Notes: generated from the letters alone by a model not told the origin. Shown: positions 8,528-18,816, counted from the stretch's first letter. The stretch is DNA of 64,000 bases from Candidatus Chryseobacterium colombiense (GCA_029203185.1 CP119310.1:1550001-1614000), one strand, 5' to 3'. Numbers and translations are program-made.

Positions 8528-10653
8528 TGTTCATGACTTTACTTACCCTACATACAAGTCTTCCCGTTGAAGATCCCGTACTGAAATTTCTTTTGGTTCT
8601 TATCATTATTCTGGCCGCACCACTTTTACTGAATAAGATTAAAGTTCCTCATTTACTCGGTTTAATTATAGCCGGAGCAGTGATTGGTCCCAATGGATTC
8701 AATATTTTGGCAAGAGACAGCAGTATTGTTGTCACCGGAACAACCGGGCTTCTTTATATCATGTTTCTGGCAGGTCTGGAAATCGATATGGGGGATTTTA
8801 AAAAAAATAAATGGAAAAGCCTCACTTTCGGGATCTACACCTTCACCGTACCTTTTATTTTGGGATATCTAGGAGGCGTTTATATTCTGAATTTTTCGGT
8901 ACTGACTTCCATACTTTTTGCAAGTTTATTTTCATCGCATACATTAATAGCATATCCTTTAGTCAGTAAATTAGGAATATCTAAAAACTCTGCAGTGAAC
9001 ATAACCGTAGGCGGAACAATGATTACCGATATTTTAGCCCTCTTGGTTCTTGCCATTATTGTAGGAATGTCTCAGGGTGATGTTAAAACAGAATTCTGGG
9101 TCAAGCTTTCCGTATCTTTTATTGTTTTTGCATTGGTTGTATTGCTCATATTCCCGATTATCGGGCGATGGTTTTTCAAAAAAGTGGATGATAAAATTTC
9201 CCAATATATTTTTGTGTTGGTGATGATTTATCTGGCTGCTTTATTAGCAGAATTTGCAGGCGTTGAAGCCATCATAGGGGCATTCTTTGCGGGACTGGCT
9301 TTAAACAGGCTTATTCCGCATACTTCTTCATTGATGAATCGCGTAGAATTTGTAGGGAATGCCATATTCATCCCGTTCTTCCTTATCAGTGTGGGAATGC
9401 TGATTGATTTTAAAGTTTTTTTTAAAAGCTGGGAAACTTTAGAAGTGGCGGCAATTATGCTGATTGCCTCTATAGGAGGAAAATATGTTTCTGCTGTTAT
9501 GACCCAGAAAACCTTTAGACTTACCAAAGAAGAAGGCCGGCTCATTTTCGGATTAAGTTCGGCATCCGCAGCTGCCACATTAGCATCTGTAATGGTTGGA
9601 TATAATATTATTCTTTCTGAAAGTGAGACAGGAGAACCTGTTAGATTATTAAATGAACACGTCTTGAACGGGAGTATTTTATTGATTCTTATCTCATGTA
9701 CTATTTCATCATTTATATCGATGTCTAATGCACAAAAAATTGCAGAACAAGACAACGAAGAGACGGTATCCGGAAACAGCCACGAACAGGAAAATATTCT
9801 TTTGGCACTGAATTATGAAACAACAGTGGAAAGAATGGTTAACCTTGGGATTTTAATTAAAGCACATACTAATCTTGAAAACCTGTTTGCTTTAAATGTC
9901 ATTAATGAAGATAAAAATGAATCATCCGTAAAAAATGCCGAGAAACTGTTACATTCCGCTACCGATGTCGCCGCTGCTGCAGATGTAAAAATTCAGCCTT
10001 TAAAAAGATATGATAATGATGTTATTAACGGAATAAACAACGTCATTAAAGAACAAAATATTACAGATCTGATCATTGGACTGGAAGATGATAAAGGCTT
10101 TTCTCCGTCCTTTGTTTACAATCTTTATAATGGATATCTACAGAATGATGATGTGAATGTAATGGTTTATCATGCCGCACAACCTCTTTCTACCATAAAA
10201 AGATATGCCGTTATGATTCCGGAGAATGCCCACCGTGAGGCAGGCTTTTTTCATGCTTTGCTCAGGGTATGGAATATTGCACGGAACTCCGGGGCAACTC
10301 TCACTTTTTATGCTCCCGAAGAAATTATAGCGATCCTCCAGAGAATTGTAAAAAAAGCCAATATTGAAGCGGAATTTATCATCCTTAATAAATGGAAAGA
10401 CGGTGAAAAAACCGCAACGGAATTAAAAGGAAACGAAGCTCTTATTATTTTCATGGCAAAAAGAGGAATGAGATCTTATGTTCCCCAGATGAGACTGATC
10501 CCGGAGCTGCTGAATAGGTATTTACTTGATAAAAACTACCTGCTTATTTTTCCTTTTTCTGAATTTGACACTACTAACACTGAAAAAAGATCGGTAGGAA
10601 ACCATACTGACTTTATAGAGATCGGAAAGATCATCACTAAAATTTTCAAATAA
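8527..10653 (+). CDS. CPA2-family Na+/H+ (or K+/H+) antiporter
   Basis: A 708-residue protein. Residues ~1-410 form about 12 membrane segments of the monovalent cation:proton antiporter-2 fold. They include LLGLIIAGAVIGPNG, GLLYIMFLAGLEIDM, the conserved SSHTLIAYPLVSKLG, MITDILALL, and VEAIIGAFFAGLALNR. The soluble C-terminal ~290 residues (from QENILLALNYETTVERMVNL) resemble tandem universal-stress-type domains. It exchanges cations for protons across the inner membrane for pH and ion balance. It overlaps the lipoprotein stop by one base and ends at a strong terminator. Confidence 0.9.
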   Translation: MFMTLLTLHTSLPVEDPVLKFLLVLIIILAAPLLLNKIKVPHLLGLIIAGAVIGPNGFNILARDSSIVVTGTTGLLYIMFLAGLEIDMGDFKKNKWKSLTFGIYTFTVPFILGYLGGVYILNFSVLTSILFASLFSSHTLIAYPLVSKLGISKNSAVNITVGGTMITDILALLVLAIIVGMSQGDVKTEFWVKLSVSFIVFALVVLLIFPIIGRWFFKKVDDKISQYIFVLVMIYLAALLAEFAGVEAIIGAFFAGLALNRLIPHTSSLMNRVEFVGNAIFIPFFLISVGMLIDFKVFFKSWETLEVAAIMLIASIGGKYVSAVMTQKTFRLTKEEGRLIFGLSSASAAATLASVMVGYNIILSESETGEPVRLLNEHVLNGSILLILISCTISSFISMSNAQKIAEQDNEETVSGNSHEQENILLALNYETTVERMVNLGILIKAHTNLENLFALNVINEDKNESSVKNAEKLLHSATDVAAAADVKIQPLKRYDNDVINGINNVIKEQNITDLIIGLEDDKGFSPSFVYNLYNGYLQNDDVNVMVYHAAQPLSTIKRYAVMIPENAHREAGFFHALLRVWNIARNSGATLTFYAPEEIIAILQRIVKKANIEAEFIILNKWKDGEKTATELKGNEALIIFMAKRGMRSYVPQMRLIPELLNRYLLDKNYLLIFPFSEFDTTNTEKRSVGNHTDFIEIGKIITKIFK

Positions 10654-10693
10654 CATTTTAATGAGTTTATAAATTGCTCATTAAATAAAAATA

Positions 10694-10724
10694 AAAGGTA
10701 AATAGTAAGTTACTATTTACCTTT
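10694..10724. terminator. Bidirectional terminator between convergent genes
   Basis: Perfect inverted repeat AAAGGTAAATAGTAA / TTACTATTTACCTTT, with A-rich and T-rich flanks. It separates the antiporter (+) from the response regulator (-). Confidence 0.8.
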
Positions 10725-10789
10725 ATAATATAAGCCTGTAAATAATGATTACACAATCATTTATTCCACGCTTTTAAAACTTCAGTGTT

Positions 10790-11161
10790 TTACACTTGTT
10801 CTTTAATATATTTTGCCACTTTTTCTTCAAGATCATCCAGATTAAAAGGCTTTGAAATATAATCATCCGCCAAAGCTTCCGAAGCCAAAGCAGCAATATT
10901 ATTATTTGCTGTCATATAGATCACCGGAATATGCTTAAATTCTGCATTGTTTTTCAGGATTTTGGTAGCTTCCACTCCTCCGATCTTCGGAATCCAGTTA
11001 TCCATTAAAATAACATCGGGTTTACACTCCCCTACTTTTTCAAGAATATCGTGTGAAGTCTCCGAGATCTTGACATCGTAGCCATTTTCTTCAAAGATGA
11101 TGGTAACTACCTCTAAAATAGCAACATCATCATCAAATATTAAAATCTTTTTATTCTCCAT
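10790..11161 (-). CDS. Single-domain response regulator
   Basis: A 123-residue stand-alone REC domain: the acidic pair in KILIFDDD, phospho-acceptor Asp in VILMDNWIPK, the Thr in IYMTA and Lys in YISKPF. There is no output domain, so it acts by phosphotransfer or protein contact. It is the last gene of the 18.1-10.8 kb signalling cluster. Confidence 0.9.
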   Translation of the reverse strand: MENKKILIFDDDVAILEVVTIIFEENGYDVKISETSHDILEKVGECKPDVILMDNWIPKIGGVEATKILKNNAEFKHIPVIYMTANNNIAALASEALADDYISKPFNLDDLEEKVAKYIKEQV

Positions 11162-11188
11162 ATTTTTAAGTTTAATTCATTCGATATA

Positions 11189-11758
11189 TTACAACTGATT
11201 GATATCATTTGCTAAACTATCCGGTCTTATGATGAGATCATAATCAATTTCTTCCATAGCATGTTTAGGCATATAATCAACTTCCGCTGTTTCAGGATCC
11301 TGGATCCATACTTTTCCTTTATACTTTTTTATATAGCTCAATCCTTCAGTTCCATCAGCATTAGCACCCGATAAAAGAATTCCAATCATATCTTTTCCAT
11401 AAATTTCCGCTGCACTTCTAAAAGTAACATCAATGGAAGGACGGGAATAATTCATTTTCTCCGAGCTGTCCAATGACATATATTTCTTGCTTTCAAACAA
11501 CAAATGGTAGTCTGCAGGAACAATATATATGGTATTATTCTGAATCTCGGTTTTATCCTCAACCTCAACAACCGGTTTTCTTGTAAATTGCTCCAGCAAG
11601 GTACGCAAAATATCACCGGATTGCGCTTTACGATGAACAACCAGTACAATGGGGATATCTAGAGTATCATCTAGGTTTTTGATCATTTTAATAATGACCT
11701 GTAAACTTCCTGCTGATCCTCCGATAACAATTAATTCTATGGTATCCTGTGATTCCAA
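11189..11758 (-). CDS. CheB-type methylesterase domain protein
   Basis: A 189-residue protein with the CheB catalytic fold and no receiver domain. The nucleophile region is IGGSAGSLQ (Ser15), the histidine lies in VVHRKAQSGDI, and the aspartate in GANADGTEGL. CheB removes methyl groups from (or deamidates) glutamates of receptors. Here it pairs with the adjacent CheR-like gene in a cluster of hybrid kinases and no visible chemoreceptor, so targets in the kinase coiled coils are plausible but unproven. Confidence 0.9.
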   Translation of the reverse strand: MESQDTIELIVIGGSAGSLQVIIKMIKNLDDTLDIPIVLVVHRKAQSGDILRTLLEQFTRKPVVEVEDKTEIQNNTIYIVPADYHLLFESKKYMSLDSSEKMNYSRPSIDVTFRSAAEIYGKDMIGILLSGANADGTEGLSYIKKYKGKVWIQDPETAEVDYMPKHAMEEIDYDLIIRPDSLANDINQL

Positions 11759-11771
11759 TCTCTAAATTTAT

Positions 11772-12602
11772 TTAATGATGATCAATTTTTTTCCAGATTT
11801 TCTGTTCCTCGACCTGATGATAGTTCTTTTCAATGGTAGAAAACCTAAGCGTTTCTTTTGCTCCCAGTGCAAGAAATCCCAAATTTTCCAAACTGTTATC
11901 AAACAGATTGAAAACTCTTTCCTGCAATTCCCTGTCAAAATAAATCAAAACATTTCTACAAATAATCAACTGAAAGCTGTTGAAAGAGCTGTCCGAAACC
12001 AAATTATGGGTAGACAAAATGAGTTTTTCCTGTAAACTTTTGTCAAACCTCACACTATCATAATTCGCGGTATAATACGTAGAAAAATCTTTAACTCCTC
12101 CCGAAAGCATATAATTCTCAGAATACTGTTTCATCTGCTGCAATGGGAAAACACCTGCTCTTGCCGTTTCCAAGACAGAGGGATTCAAGTCTGTACCATA
12201 AATAAGAGATTTATGATAGAGCCCTGCTTCTTTCAGCAAAATGGCTATAGAATAAGCTTCCTCTCCTGTTGAGCATCCGGCAATCCATATTCTGATCAGC
12301 GGATAGGTTCCAAGCTGGGGTAATATGTTTTCTCTTAAAGCTTTAAAAAAAAGAGGATCTCTGAACATTTCTGTAACGTTTACGGTAACTTCTTCCACAA
12401 AACGTGTTATATACTCAGGATCATTCATGATTGTATATCTGAGTTCGGCGAAGCTGGTAAACCTGTCCAAGAGACATATCCTGTTCATTCTTCTTTTAAG
12501 AGAAGCTCTGCTGTAACCCGAAAAATCATAGCCATACATCTCATAGACATCATGAATGAGGTATTCTACTTCCTGATCTTTTATGATATTCGGTTCTAGC
12601 AT
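11772..12602 (-). CDS. CheR-type protein-glutamate methyltransferase
   Basis: A 276-residue CheR-like methyltransferase. The N-terminal helical domain (YEMYGYDFSGYSRASLKRRMNR) is followed by an AdoMet-binding Rossmann fold with IRIWIAGCSTGEEAYSIA and IYGTDLNPSVLETA. IICRNVLIYFD is the conserved RNVLIYF motif. It methylates receptor-type glutamates using S-adenosylmethionine. It sits 13 nt upstream of the CheB gene and abuts the response regulator upstream, consistent with one transcript. Confidence 0.93.
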   Translation of the reverse strand: MLEPNIIKDQEVEYLIHDVYEMYGYDFSGYSRASLKRRMNRICLLDRFTSFAELRYTIMNDPEYITRFVEEVTVNVTEMFRDPLFFKALRENILPQLGTYPLIRIWIAGCSTGEEAYSIAILLKEAGLYHKSLIYGTDLNPSVLETARAGVFPLQQMKQYSENYMLSGGVKDFSTYYTANYDSVRFDKSLQEKLILSTHNLVSDSSFNSFQLIICRNVLIYFDRELQERVFNLFDNSLENLGFLALGAKETLRFSTIEKNYHQVEEQKIWKKIDHH

Positions 12603-12968
12603 CTAGGTAAGTTTTTCTATCGCAGTTAGTAAAAGATCTACATCAATCGGCTTCGAGATATAGTCATTTGCTCCCACTTCAATACACTTCTGACGGTCTT
12701 CAGGCATTGCCTGTGCAGTCACAGCAATAATGGGAATATCTTTGATCTCAGAAGTATTTCTTATGATTCTCACTCCTTCATAGCCATCTATTTCGGGCAT
12801 CATCATATCCATCAAAATAACAGAAAAATCGTATTCAGACTTCATAATATCCAAAGCTTCCTGAACCATTGTGCAGGTTTCTACGGCATAGCCACGTGCT
12901 TTAAGGGTTAGTTTTAAAGCAAATATATTACGTGGATCATCATCCACTATTAAAATTTTCTTGTTCAT
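12603..12968 (-). CDS. Single-domain response regulator
   Basis: A 121-residue REC domain with KILIVDDDPRNIFAL, phospho-Asp in VILMDMMMPEIDGYE, and the conserved Thr and Lys in AVTAQAMP and YISKPID. It closely resembles the C-terminal REC domain of the hybrid kinase just upstream, consistent with duplication or sharing of a phosphorelay. Its stop abuts the CheR start. Confidence 0.92.
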   Translation of the reverse strand: MNKKILIVDDDPRNIFALKLTLKARGYAVETCTMVQEALDIMKSEYDFSVILMDMMMPEIDGYEGVRIIRNTSEIKDIPIIAVTAQAMPEDRQKCIEVGANDYISKPIDVDLLLTAIEKLT

Positions 12969-12983
12969 CAGAATTTTATCTGT

Positions 12984-15900
12984 TTAACTTTCATACAGCC
13001 ATACACGCAGTAATGACAAAAGCTGATCAATATCTACCGGTTTGGAAATATAATCTGAAGCACCTGCATTAAGACATTTTTCACGGTCTCCAATCATCGA
13101 TTTAGCAGTCACTGCGATAATAGGCAACTTTTTGAATGCCGGTATTTTCCTGATTTCCATGATAGATTCATAACCATCCATTTCAGGCATCATCATATCC
13201 ATCAAAATAACATCTATATCAGGATTGTCACGAAGCTGCTGAAGGGCATGTTTTCCGTCCATAGCTACAATAACATCCACTTTATATTTTTCCAGCGCTT
13301 TAGTCAAAGAAAAAATATTTCTTACATCATCATCCGTGACGAGAACTTTTTTTCCACTTAACACTTCTGTAAGAGATCCTAAAACTCTTCCTCTGGTATT
13401 CTCAATAGAACTGTTTTTCTCTTCTACCAAATGTAAAAATAATCCTACCTCATCTAAGATTCTCTGGTAAGAGTGTGCTGTTTTTACAACAATAGAATCA
13501 GCATATTGCTTGATTTTCAGTTCTTCTTCCTTTGATAAATTATGTTCTGTAAAAATAATAATCGGAAGATTTTCCAGCCCCTCATAACTTTTTATGGATT
13601 CTATTACCTGGTATTTGTTTCCTTTTAAATCTCCGATATCCAGAATCACGCAATCAACATGATTGGAAGTCAACGCATTTACACTGTCCTCCACATTATG
13701 CTCTACAGATAAGGAAATATTAAAATTACTCAGATAATAAGACAATGCACTGGCATGTTTGGCATTTTCCTCTACGATGAGAACTTTTTGAGGACCTTTT
13801 TTTAAAGCATCTTCGATTTTTCTAAATACATCGGTCATTTTATCAAGAGCTACCGGCTTGCTGATGAAATCGACCGCACCTTTCAGGAGGCTTTCTTTTT
13901 TAACATGCAGAACAGACATCATATGTACCGGAATATGTTTGGTGTCTGTATGAGATTTTAGCTCATCCATAACCTTCCATCCGTCTTTTACAGGAAGCTG
14001 AACATCCAATAAAATGGCATGTGGCTGAAACTTCTGAGCAGCTGAAGGCCCATGGTCTCCTCTTACCACAACAACTGCTTTGTAATCCTGTAAATGGGCA
14101 TATTTCAATAAAGCTTTCGCAAAATTGATATCATCTTCGATAATCAGAATTACTTTGTCCCCATCCTTAATATTTTCTCTGTCATCCTCAACATCTTCCG
14201 GAATTTCCAGCTTATTTACCTGTGACGTGTCTATTCCTGTTTCATCAAGTATATGTTGAATTTCTTCAACGTCCTCACGGATAATTTCTACCAGATTATT
14301 TTCTGTTTCAATTAGTCTGTTTTCAGCGATGGCATTTACCGGAATAATAAAGCTGAATTCACTTCCTTTATTAAGCTCACTCTGCAAGATAAGTTCACCT
14401 CCAAGAAGTTTTGCGATTTCGCGGCTTATTGATAGTCCTAATCCGGTGCCTCCGAATTTTCTTTTTGTAGATCCATCCGCCTGTTGGAATGCCTCAAAGA
14501 TAATTTTCTGCTTATCTTTTGCGATCCCTACTCCTGTATCTTTCACCGAGAAAATGATAAACCCGGGCTTTTCAGAATGGTTTCTGATATGTAAATCAAT
14601 ACTTCCCTGGGTTGTAAATTTTAAAGCATTGGACAACAGATTTCTTAATACCTGATCGATACGAAGGCGGTCTCCCTCAATAATCTTTTGAACATCGGGT
14701 TCAATCTGAATTTTAAACGGAAGACGTTTTTCCTGAAATACCGGATTGAAAAGATTTTTTAAATCTTTAACCACATCTTCAATATATACATCCTGATACT
14801 CAAGAGTCATCTTACCGGATTCTATTTTAGCTAAATCAAGAATTTCATCAATCAAGGTTAATAAACTTGTTCCCGAACTCTGAATAACCTTCGCTGATTC
14901 TACCTGGTCTTCATTGAGGTTTTTATCCGGATTTTCAGCCATTAATCTTGATAAAAGGAGGATCGAATTCAGAGGAGTACGCAATTCATGTGACATATTC
15001 GCCAAGAACTCAGATTTGTACTTGGTGCTTAAAGCCAACTCCTCTACTTTTTTCTGAATTTCATTATTACGTTCTGCAATCAGATGATTTTTTTCTTCCA
15101 GCAATCTTGAGCGTTCTTCCAGCTCGACATTTGCCTGCATCAGTTCTTCCTGCTGTACTTTTAATTCCTCTTCCGAAGCCTGAAGTTTCTGAGTCTGTGC
15201 TTCCAATTCCGTATTCAGATTCTCCAGCTCGGAATGCTGAACCATAAGCTCTTCAGACTGAGCCTGGGTTTCTTCCAACAGCTGTTGTTCTTTCTCTCTC
15301 CCTTTCGCTGCATTTAAAGCAATTCCGATATTGATGCAACATTCCTCAAAATAAGTAATTCTATCCTCTTCAAAATTAGAAGTAGATCCAAGCTCCAAAA
15401 TACCTATTATATGACCGTCTGCAAAAATAGGGAGCAATATAATTCCGTAGATTTTGATGGTACTGCTGGCGAAAGTTACGACAAAATCATCTTCGTGAAG
15501 ATTGTTATAAACCTGAGTTTTGGAGGTAATAAAAGCTTGGCCAACCATTCCTTCTCCGGGCTCGAAGCTTTTTTTCATGTTGGCTTCCAATCCAAATGCA
15601 TTGTTAAGCTTTAAAGCTCCTTCGTCATACAAATACAAAGAACCATTGATACATTTTCCATACTCTATCAACTGCTTTAAAGCTCTATTGGAGACTTCTT
15701 TCACCGATTTGTTTCCAACAAGAGATTCATTGAGCAAAGCAAGCCCCTTCTGTCTCCAGTCACTTTTATTAATTTTTTCAAAAGAATTTTTTAGAGATTC
15801 TGTCATATAATTAAGAGATTCTGCAAGATCTCCAAGGTCTCCTCCTGCATTATCAATAACTTTTTCGGTATAATTACCATTAGCTACTCTATTGGCAATC

Positions 15901-16592
15901 TTTTGGATAGCACTTACACGGCGTGTCATTTCCTGATCTTTCTCCTTGAGCATTCTTTCCAGCTTATCTCTTTTGATAAGATCTGCTCTCATTTTAATAT
16001 AGAAGAATGTAGTAACCACCACAGCGGCTATAGCGGAAAAAAGAATAAAAAGAACCGTGGTATTGGATGAACGGTTTAAGTCTTTATTTTTAATTTCAAG
16101 CTGACTTTCTTCATACTGTACAAAATCATTGACAATTTTACGGCACTGATCCATATAATCTTTCCCAGTAACAATTTGCTGCTGAGTCATGATACTGCCT
16201 CTTCGTCTCTGCTCAACCAGATATTTCAGATTATCTGTTACCTGATTAACTGAAACTTTTAAACTTTTAAGTCTTTCCAGCTGGTTCTTATCATCCAGCC
16301 CCAAAGATTCTGCACGAACCATAGCTTTAGGATATTCTCTCATCCCACGTTTGTAAGGTTCAAGAAAATCTTCTCTTCCGGTTAGCTGATATCCACGGTT
16401 TCCGGTTTCTGCATCCAGTAAAGATACCAGAACATCTTTCACTGCTGTTATTGCAAGCCTGCTTTTAGAAAGATTTTCACGATGATTCATCTGTTTCTGG
16501 ATGCTCCAGTAGGAAGCCATTGAACTGGCTATTAAAATCAACAATGAAAGGCCTATTCCAAACTGGAGATTTCGTATAATTTTTTTTGGCAT
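12984..16592 (-). CDS. Hybrid sensor histidine kinase: CHASE3-HAMP-GAF-HisKA-HATPase-REC x3
   Basis: A 1202-residue membrane kinase. Order: membrane helix near residues 10-30; CHASE3 sensor (LLDAETGNRGYQLTGREDFL); second helix near 178-198; HAMP; GAF-like domain (about 285-435, NGSLYLYDEGALKLNNAFG); long Gln/Glu-rich coiled coil (about 440-530). Then HisKA with FLANMSHELRTPLNS, and HATPase with NLLSNALKFT, DTGVGIA and GGTGLGLSIS. Three receiver domains follow. The first and third have clean phospho-Asp motifs (LLDVQLPVKDG, LMDMMMPEMDG); the middle one is divergent (VILDIGDLKGN). It probably integrates periplasmic and cytosolic signals and feeds the nearby REC proteins. The coiled coil is a possible target of the local CheR/CheB pair. 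Confidence 0.93.
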   Translation of the reverse strand: MPKKIIRNLQFGIGLSLLILIASSMASYWSIQKQMNHRENLSKSRLAITAVKDVLVSLLDAETGNRGYQLTGREDFLEPYKRGMREYPKAMVRAESLGLDDKNQLERLKSLKVSVNQVTDNLKYLVEQRRRGSIMTQQQIVTGKDYMDQCRKIVNDFVQYEESQLEIKNKDLNRSSNTTVLFILFSAIAAVVVTTFFYIKMRADLIKRDKLERMLKEKDQEMTRRVSAIQKIANRVANGNYTEKVIDNAGGDLGDLAESLNYMTESLKNSFEKINKSDWRQKGLALLNESLVGNKSVKEVSNRALKQLIEYGKCINGSLYLYDEGALKLNNAFGLEANMKKSFEPGEGMVGQAFITSKTQVYNNLHEDDFVVTFASSTIKIYGIILLPIFADGHIIGILELGSTSNFEEDRITYFEECCINIGIALNAAKGREKEQQLLEETQAQSEELMVQHSELENLNTELEAQTQKLQASEEELKVQQEELMQANVELEERSRLLEEKNHLIAERNNEIQKKVEELALSTKYKSEFLANMSHELRTPLNSILLLSRLMAENPDKNLNEDQVESAKVIQSSGTSLLTLIDEILDLAKIESGKMTLEYQDVYIEDVVKDLKNLFNPVFQEKRLPFKIQIEPDVQKIIEGDRLRIDQVLRNLLSNALKFTTQGSIDLHIRNHSEKPGFIIFSVKDTGVGIAKDKQKIIFEAFQQADGSTKRKFGGTGLGLSISREIAKLLGGELILQSELNKGSEFSFIIPVNAIAENRLIETENNLVEIIREDVEEIQHILDETGIDTSQVNKLEIPEDVEDDRENIKDGDKVILIIEDDINFAKALLKYAHLQDYKAVVVVRGDHGPSAAQKFQPHAILLDVQLPVKDGWKVMDELKSHTDTKHIPVHMMSVLHVKKESLLKGAVDFISKPVALDKMTDVFRKIEDALKKGPQKVLIVEENAKHASALSYYLSNFNISLSVEHNVEDSVNALTSNHVDCVILDIGDLKGNKYQVIESIKSYEGLENLPIIIFTEHNLSKEEELKIKQYADSIVVKTAHSYQRILDEVGLFLHLVEEKNSSIENTRGRVLGSLTEVLSGKKVLVTDDDVRNIFSLTKALEKYKVDVIVAMDGKHALQQLRDNPDIDVILMDMMMPEMDGYESIMEIRKIPAFKKLPIIAVTAKSMIGDREKCLNAGASDYISKPVDIDQLLSLLRVWLYES

Positions 16593-16596
16593 ACAA

Positions 16597-18072
16597 CTAA
16601 TTTAATGGTAAGGTGAAATAAAAGGTAGACCCCTCATTTAAAACGCTTGAAACCCCTACAGTTCCATGATGTTGTTTAATGATTTCAGAACAGATAAACA
16701 ATCCTATTCCCATTCCCTGAAATTGCAGTGAAGATTCTTCCACGCGATAAAACTTTTTAAATACGGCATCCTGTTTAAAGTCCGGAATACCGATTCCAAA
16801 GTCGGTTACATTCACTCTCACTTCCTGCGCTTCTTCATCTACAAAAGTGGTAATAATCACCTGATTGTTATGAGGAGAATATTTGATTGCATTCGTCAGG
16901 AAATTGATCAGTACCTGCTCTATACGAATTTCATCCAGAGGAATTAAAATATCCGGCTTCATCCCCTGACGTTCGATCTTCACTGTTCGTTCCTCATGGG
17001 TCTGTTGTATGGTCTCAATAGCATTACTGATAACACTTTCAAGATTTACCGGTTTTTTATTAATCTTTAATTTTCCGTTTTCAATTTTGGAAACATCCAG
17101 CAGATCCGTAATGAGAGCATTCAATTTTTCAATCTGGCCCTGGAGTTTAGTCACAAATCCCGCTTCCGAACTGTCTTTATCAAGCTTCAGTTTTCTTTCC
17201 AAAAGCTGTACATAAGCTTTGATACTGGTTAAAGGAGTTTTTAATTCGTGACTTGCAATACTCAGGAATTCATCTTTCTCTTTTTCTATCTTCTTCTGAT
17301 CATCAATATCCGTAAAAGTTCCGACCCAATTTTTAATACGGTCTTCCTCATACACCGGAGTTACTCTCAACAAATGATAACGATAATCAAGACAAATAAT
17401 ATTTTTAATTCTAACCTCCAATTCAAGAGCTTTTCCTTTTCTTTTACATCTTTCAAATTCTTCTCTAATATCCGCATCATCAGGATGACTTTCAGGAAAA
17501 TCCTGTTCGTTTTTTGAATACTGGTACCATTTACCATTCACAAAATCAACAATTCCGTCCTCATTAAGTGTAAAAGCAATCTGGGGAAGCGATTCAAGCA
17601 TCAAATGAAAATGATCGATCTGAGATTTCATCGTGACCTGCGATTCCCGTCTTCCTTTCACTTCCAGCTCAAGATTCTGTTGCGTTTTTTTCATCGCAAT
17701 ATTCTGCTCCTGGAGATTATAGAAAGTTTTTACTTTAAGCAAAAGTATTTCCGGATCTACGGGCTTTGTCACATAGTCTTTGGCTCCAGATGCATAACCA
17801 CGCGTGATGAATTTTTTATCCGTATTTACAGCAGACAGAAAAATAATGGGAATGTCTTTTGTCTTACTATATCCCGACAACGATTCTGCAACTTCAAAAC
17901 CATCCATATCCGGCATCTGAACATCCAAAATAATTAAGGCATAGTCATTTTTTAGAGCTTTACCCAATGCCTCTTCACCAGAACCGGCTGTTTCCACTTT
18001 GAAATCCTTAGATTCAAGTAATTTTTGTAGAGAATACAGGTTACTTTGATTGTCATCAACAATTAAAATCAT
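16597..18072 (-). CDS. Response regulator-sensor kinase hybrid: REC-PAS-HisKA-HATPase
   Basis: A 491-residue soluble protein. REC at 1-120 (LIVDDNQSNLYSL, phospho-Asp in LIILDVQMPDMDGFE), a short coiled linker, PAS-like domain (about 150-265, QIAFTLNEDGIVDFVNGKWY), HisKA with FLSIASHELKTPLTSIKAY, and HATPase with NFLTNAIKYSP, DFGIGIPDF and GMGIGLFICSEI. A receiver at the N-terminus means its kinase output is set by phosphorylation from another kinase. It is the first gene of the cluster, 4 nt from the large kinase. Confidence 0.92.
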   Translation of the reverse strand: MILIVDDNQSNLYSLQKLLESKDFKVETAGSGEEALGKALKNDYALIILDVQMPDMDGFEVAESLSGYSKTKDIPIIFLSAVNTDKKFITRGYASGAKDYVTKPVDPEILLLKVKTFYNLQEQNIAMKKTQQNLELEVKGRRESQVTMKSQIDHFHLMLESLPQIAFTLNEDGIVDFVNGKWYQYSKNEQDFPESHPDDADIREEFERCKRKGKALELEVRIKNIICLDYRYHLLRVTPVYEEDRIKNWVGTFTDIDDQKKIEKEKDEFLSIASHELKTPLTSIKAYVQLLERKLKLDKDSSEAGFVTKLQGQIEKLNALITDLLDVSKIENGKLKINKKPVNLESVISNAIETIQQTHEERTVKIERQGMKPDILIPLDEIRIEQVLINFLTNAIKYSPHNNQVIITTFVDEEAQEVRVNVTDFGIGIPDFKQDAVFKKFYRVEESSLQFQGMGIGLFICSEIIKQHHGTVGVSSVLNEGSTFYFTLPLN

Positions 18073-18405
18073 AGAAGTTAGAATGAATTATAAGTTACGC
18101 GTAGTTTGGTCTCAAAAATACTTACAATATTTTAAAAAACGGTAATTTTTCAAGGATTATCCAAGGCTTTACATTTATTATTTTCTATCGTTAAAAAACA
18201 TCATTATTAAATTCCTTTGCATTGTTGATCCTACCGCATGAAGAATGAAAAAAACTTGATTAAAACACAAAGAATGATTCAAAAATCTGAATAATCCAAA
18301 CTTTATCATTTGCTTATTTTATACTGATTTCTATTAATCATTTGTGTAAAAAACAGCACCAAAACGTCCGGTTGTTCTTAAATATTTATTCATTAGATTT
18401 ACGTT
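18073..18405. promoter_or_regulatory. Divergent intergenic region
   Basis: AT-rich 330 bp between the divergent signalling cluster and the Nudix gene. It must hold both promoters. I see no clear hairpin, operator or small ORF. Confidence 0.4.
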
Positions 18406-18816
18406 ATGAAAGGAAAAATTATTGATAAGGTAGCCCTGATCAGCATTTCGGATAAAAAAGTTCTCACTGCACTTTCTAAATCGAAATCAAAACTTTATTT
18501 ACCGGGTGGCAAAAGAGAACCCAATGAATCTGATATCGAATGCCTGAAAAGGGAAATCAAGGAAGAACTGAACGTAGAAATCAAAGAAGATTCGATCCGT
18601 TATTTTGATACCTTTGAAGCTCCAGCTGATGGTAAAAATGAAGATATTCTGGTAAAAATGACGTGTTATTTTGCAGATTATTCAGGTACACTTGAAGCTT
18701 CAAGTGAGATAGAATCTTTTGAATGGATTGGCTTTGAAGACCGTCATAGAACATCAGCAGTTGTAGCTCTTATACTAGACCGCTTAAAAGCTTTAAATCT
18801 GATCAGCTCTTTTTAA
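18406..18816 (+). CDS. Nudix hydrolase
   Basis: A 136-residue protein with a full Nudix box, GGKREPNESDIECLKREIKEELNVEI (G-x5-E-x7-REU-x-EE-x-G-like; the final Gly position is Asn). It hydrolyses nucleoside diphosphates linked to another moiety with a divalent metal held by the REIKEEL glutamates. The N-terminal VALISISDKKVLTALSKSKSKLYLPGGK is the usual beta-strand lead-in. Substrate cannot be told from sequence. Confidence 0.88.
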   Translation: MKGKIIDKVALISISDKKVLTALSKSKSKLYLPGGKREPNESDIECLKREIKEELNVEIKEDSIRYFDTFEAPADGKNEDILVKMTCYFADYSGTLEASSEIESFEWIGFEDRHRTSAVVALILDRLKALNLISSF

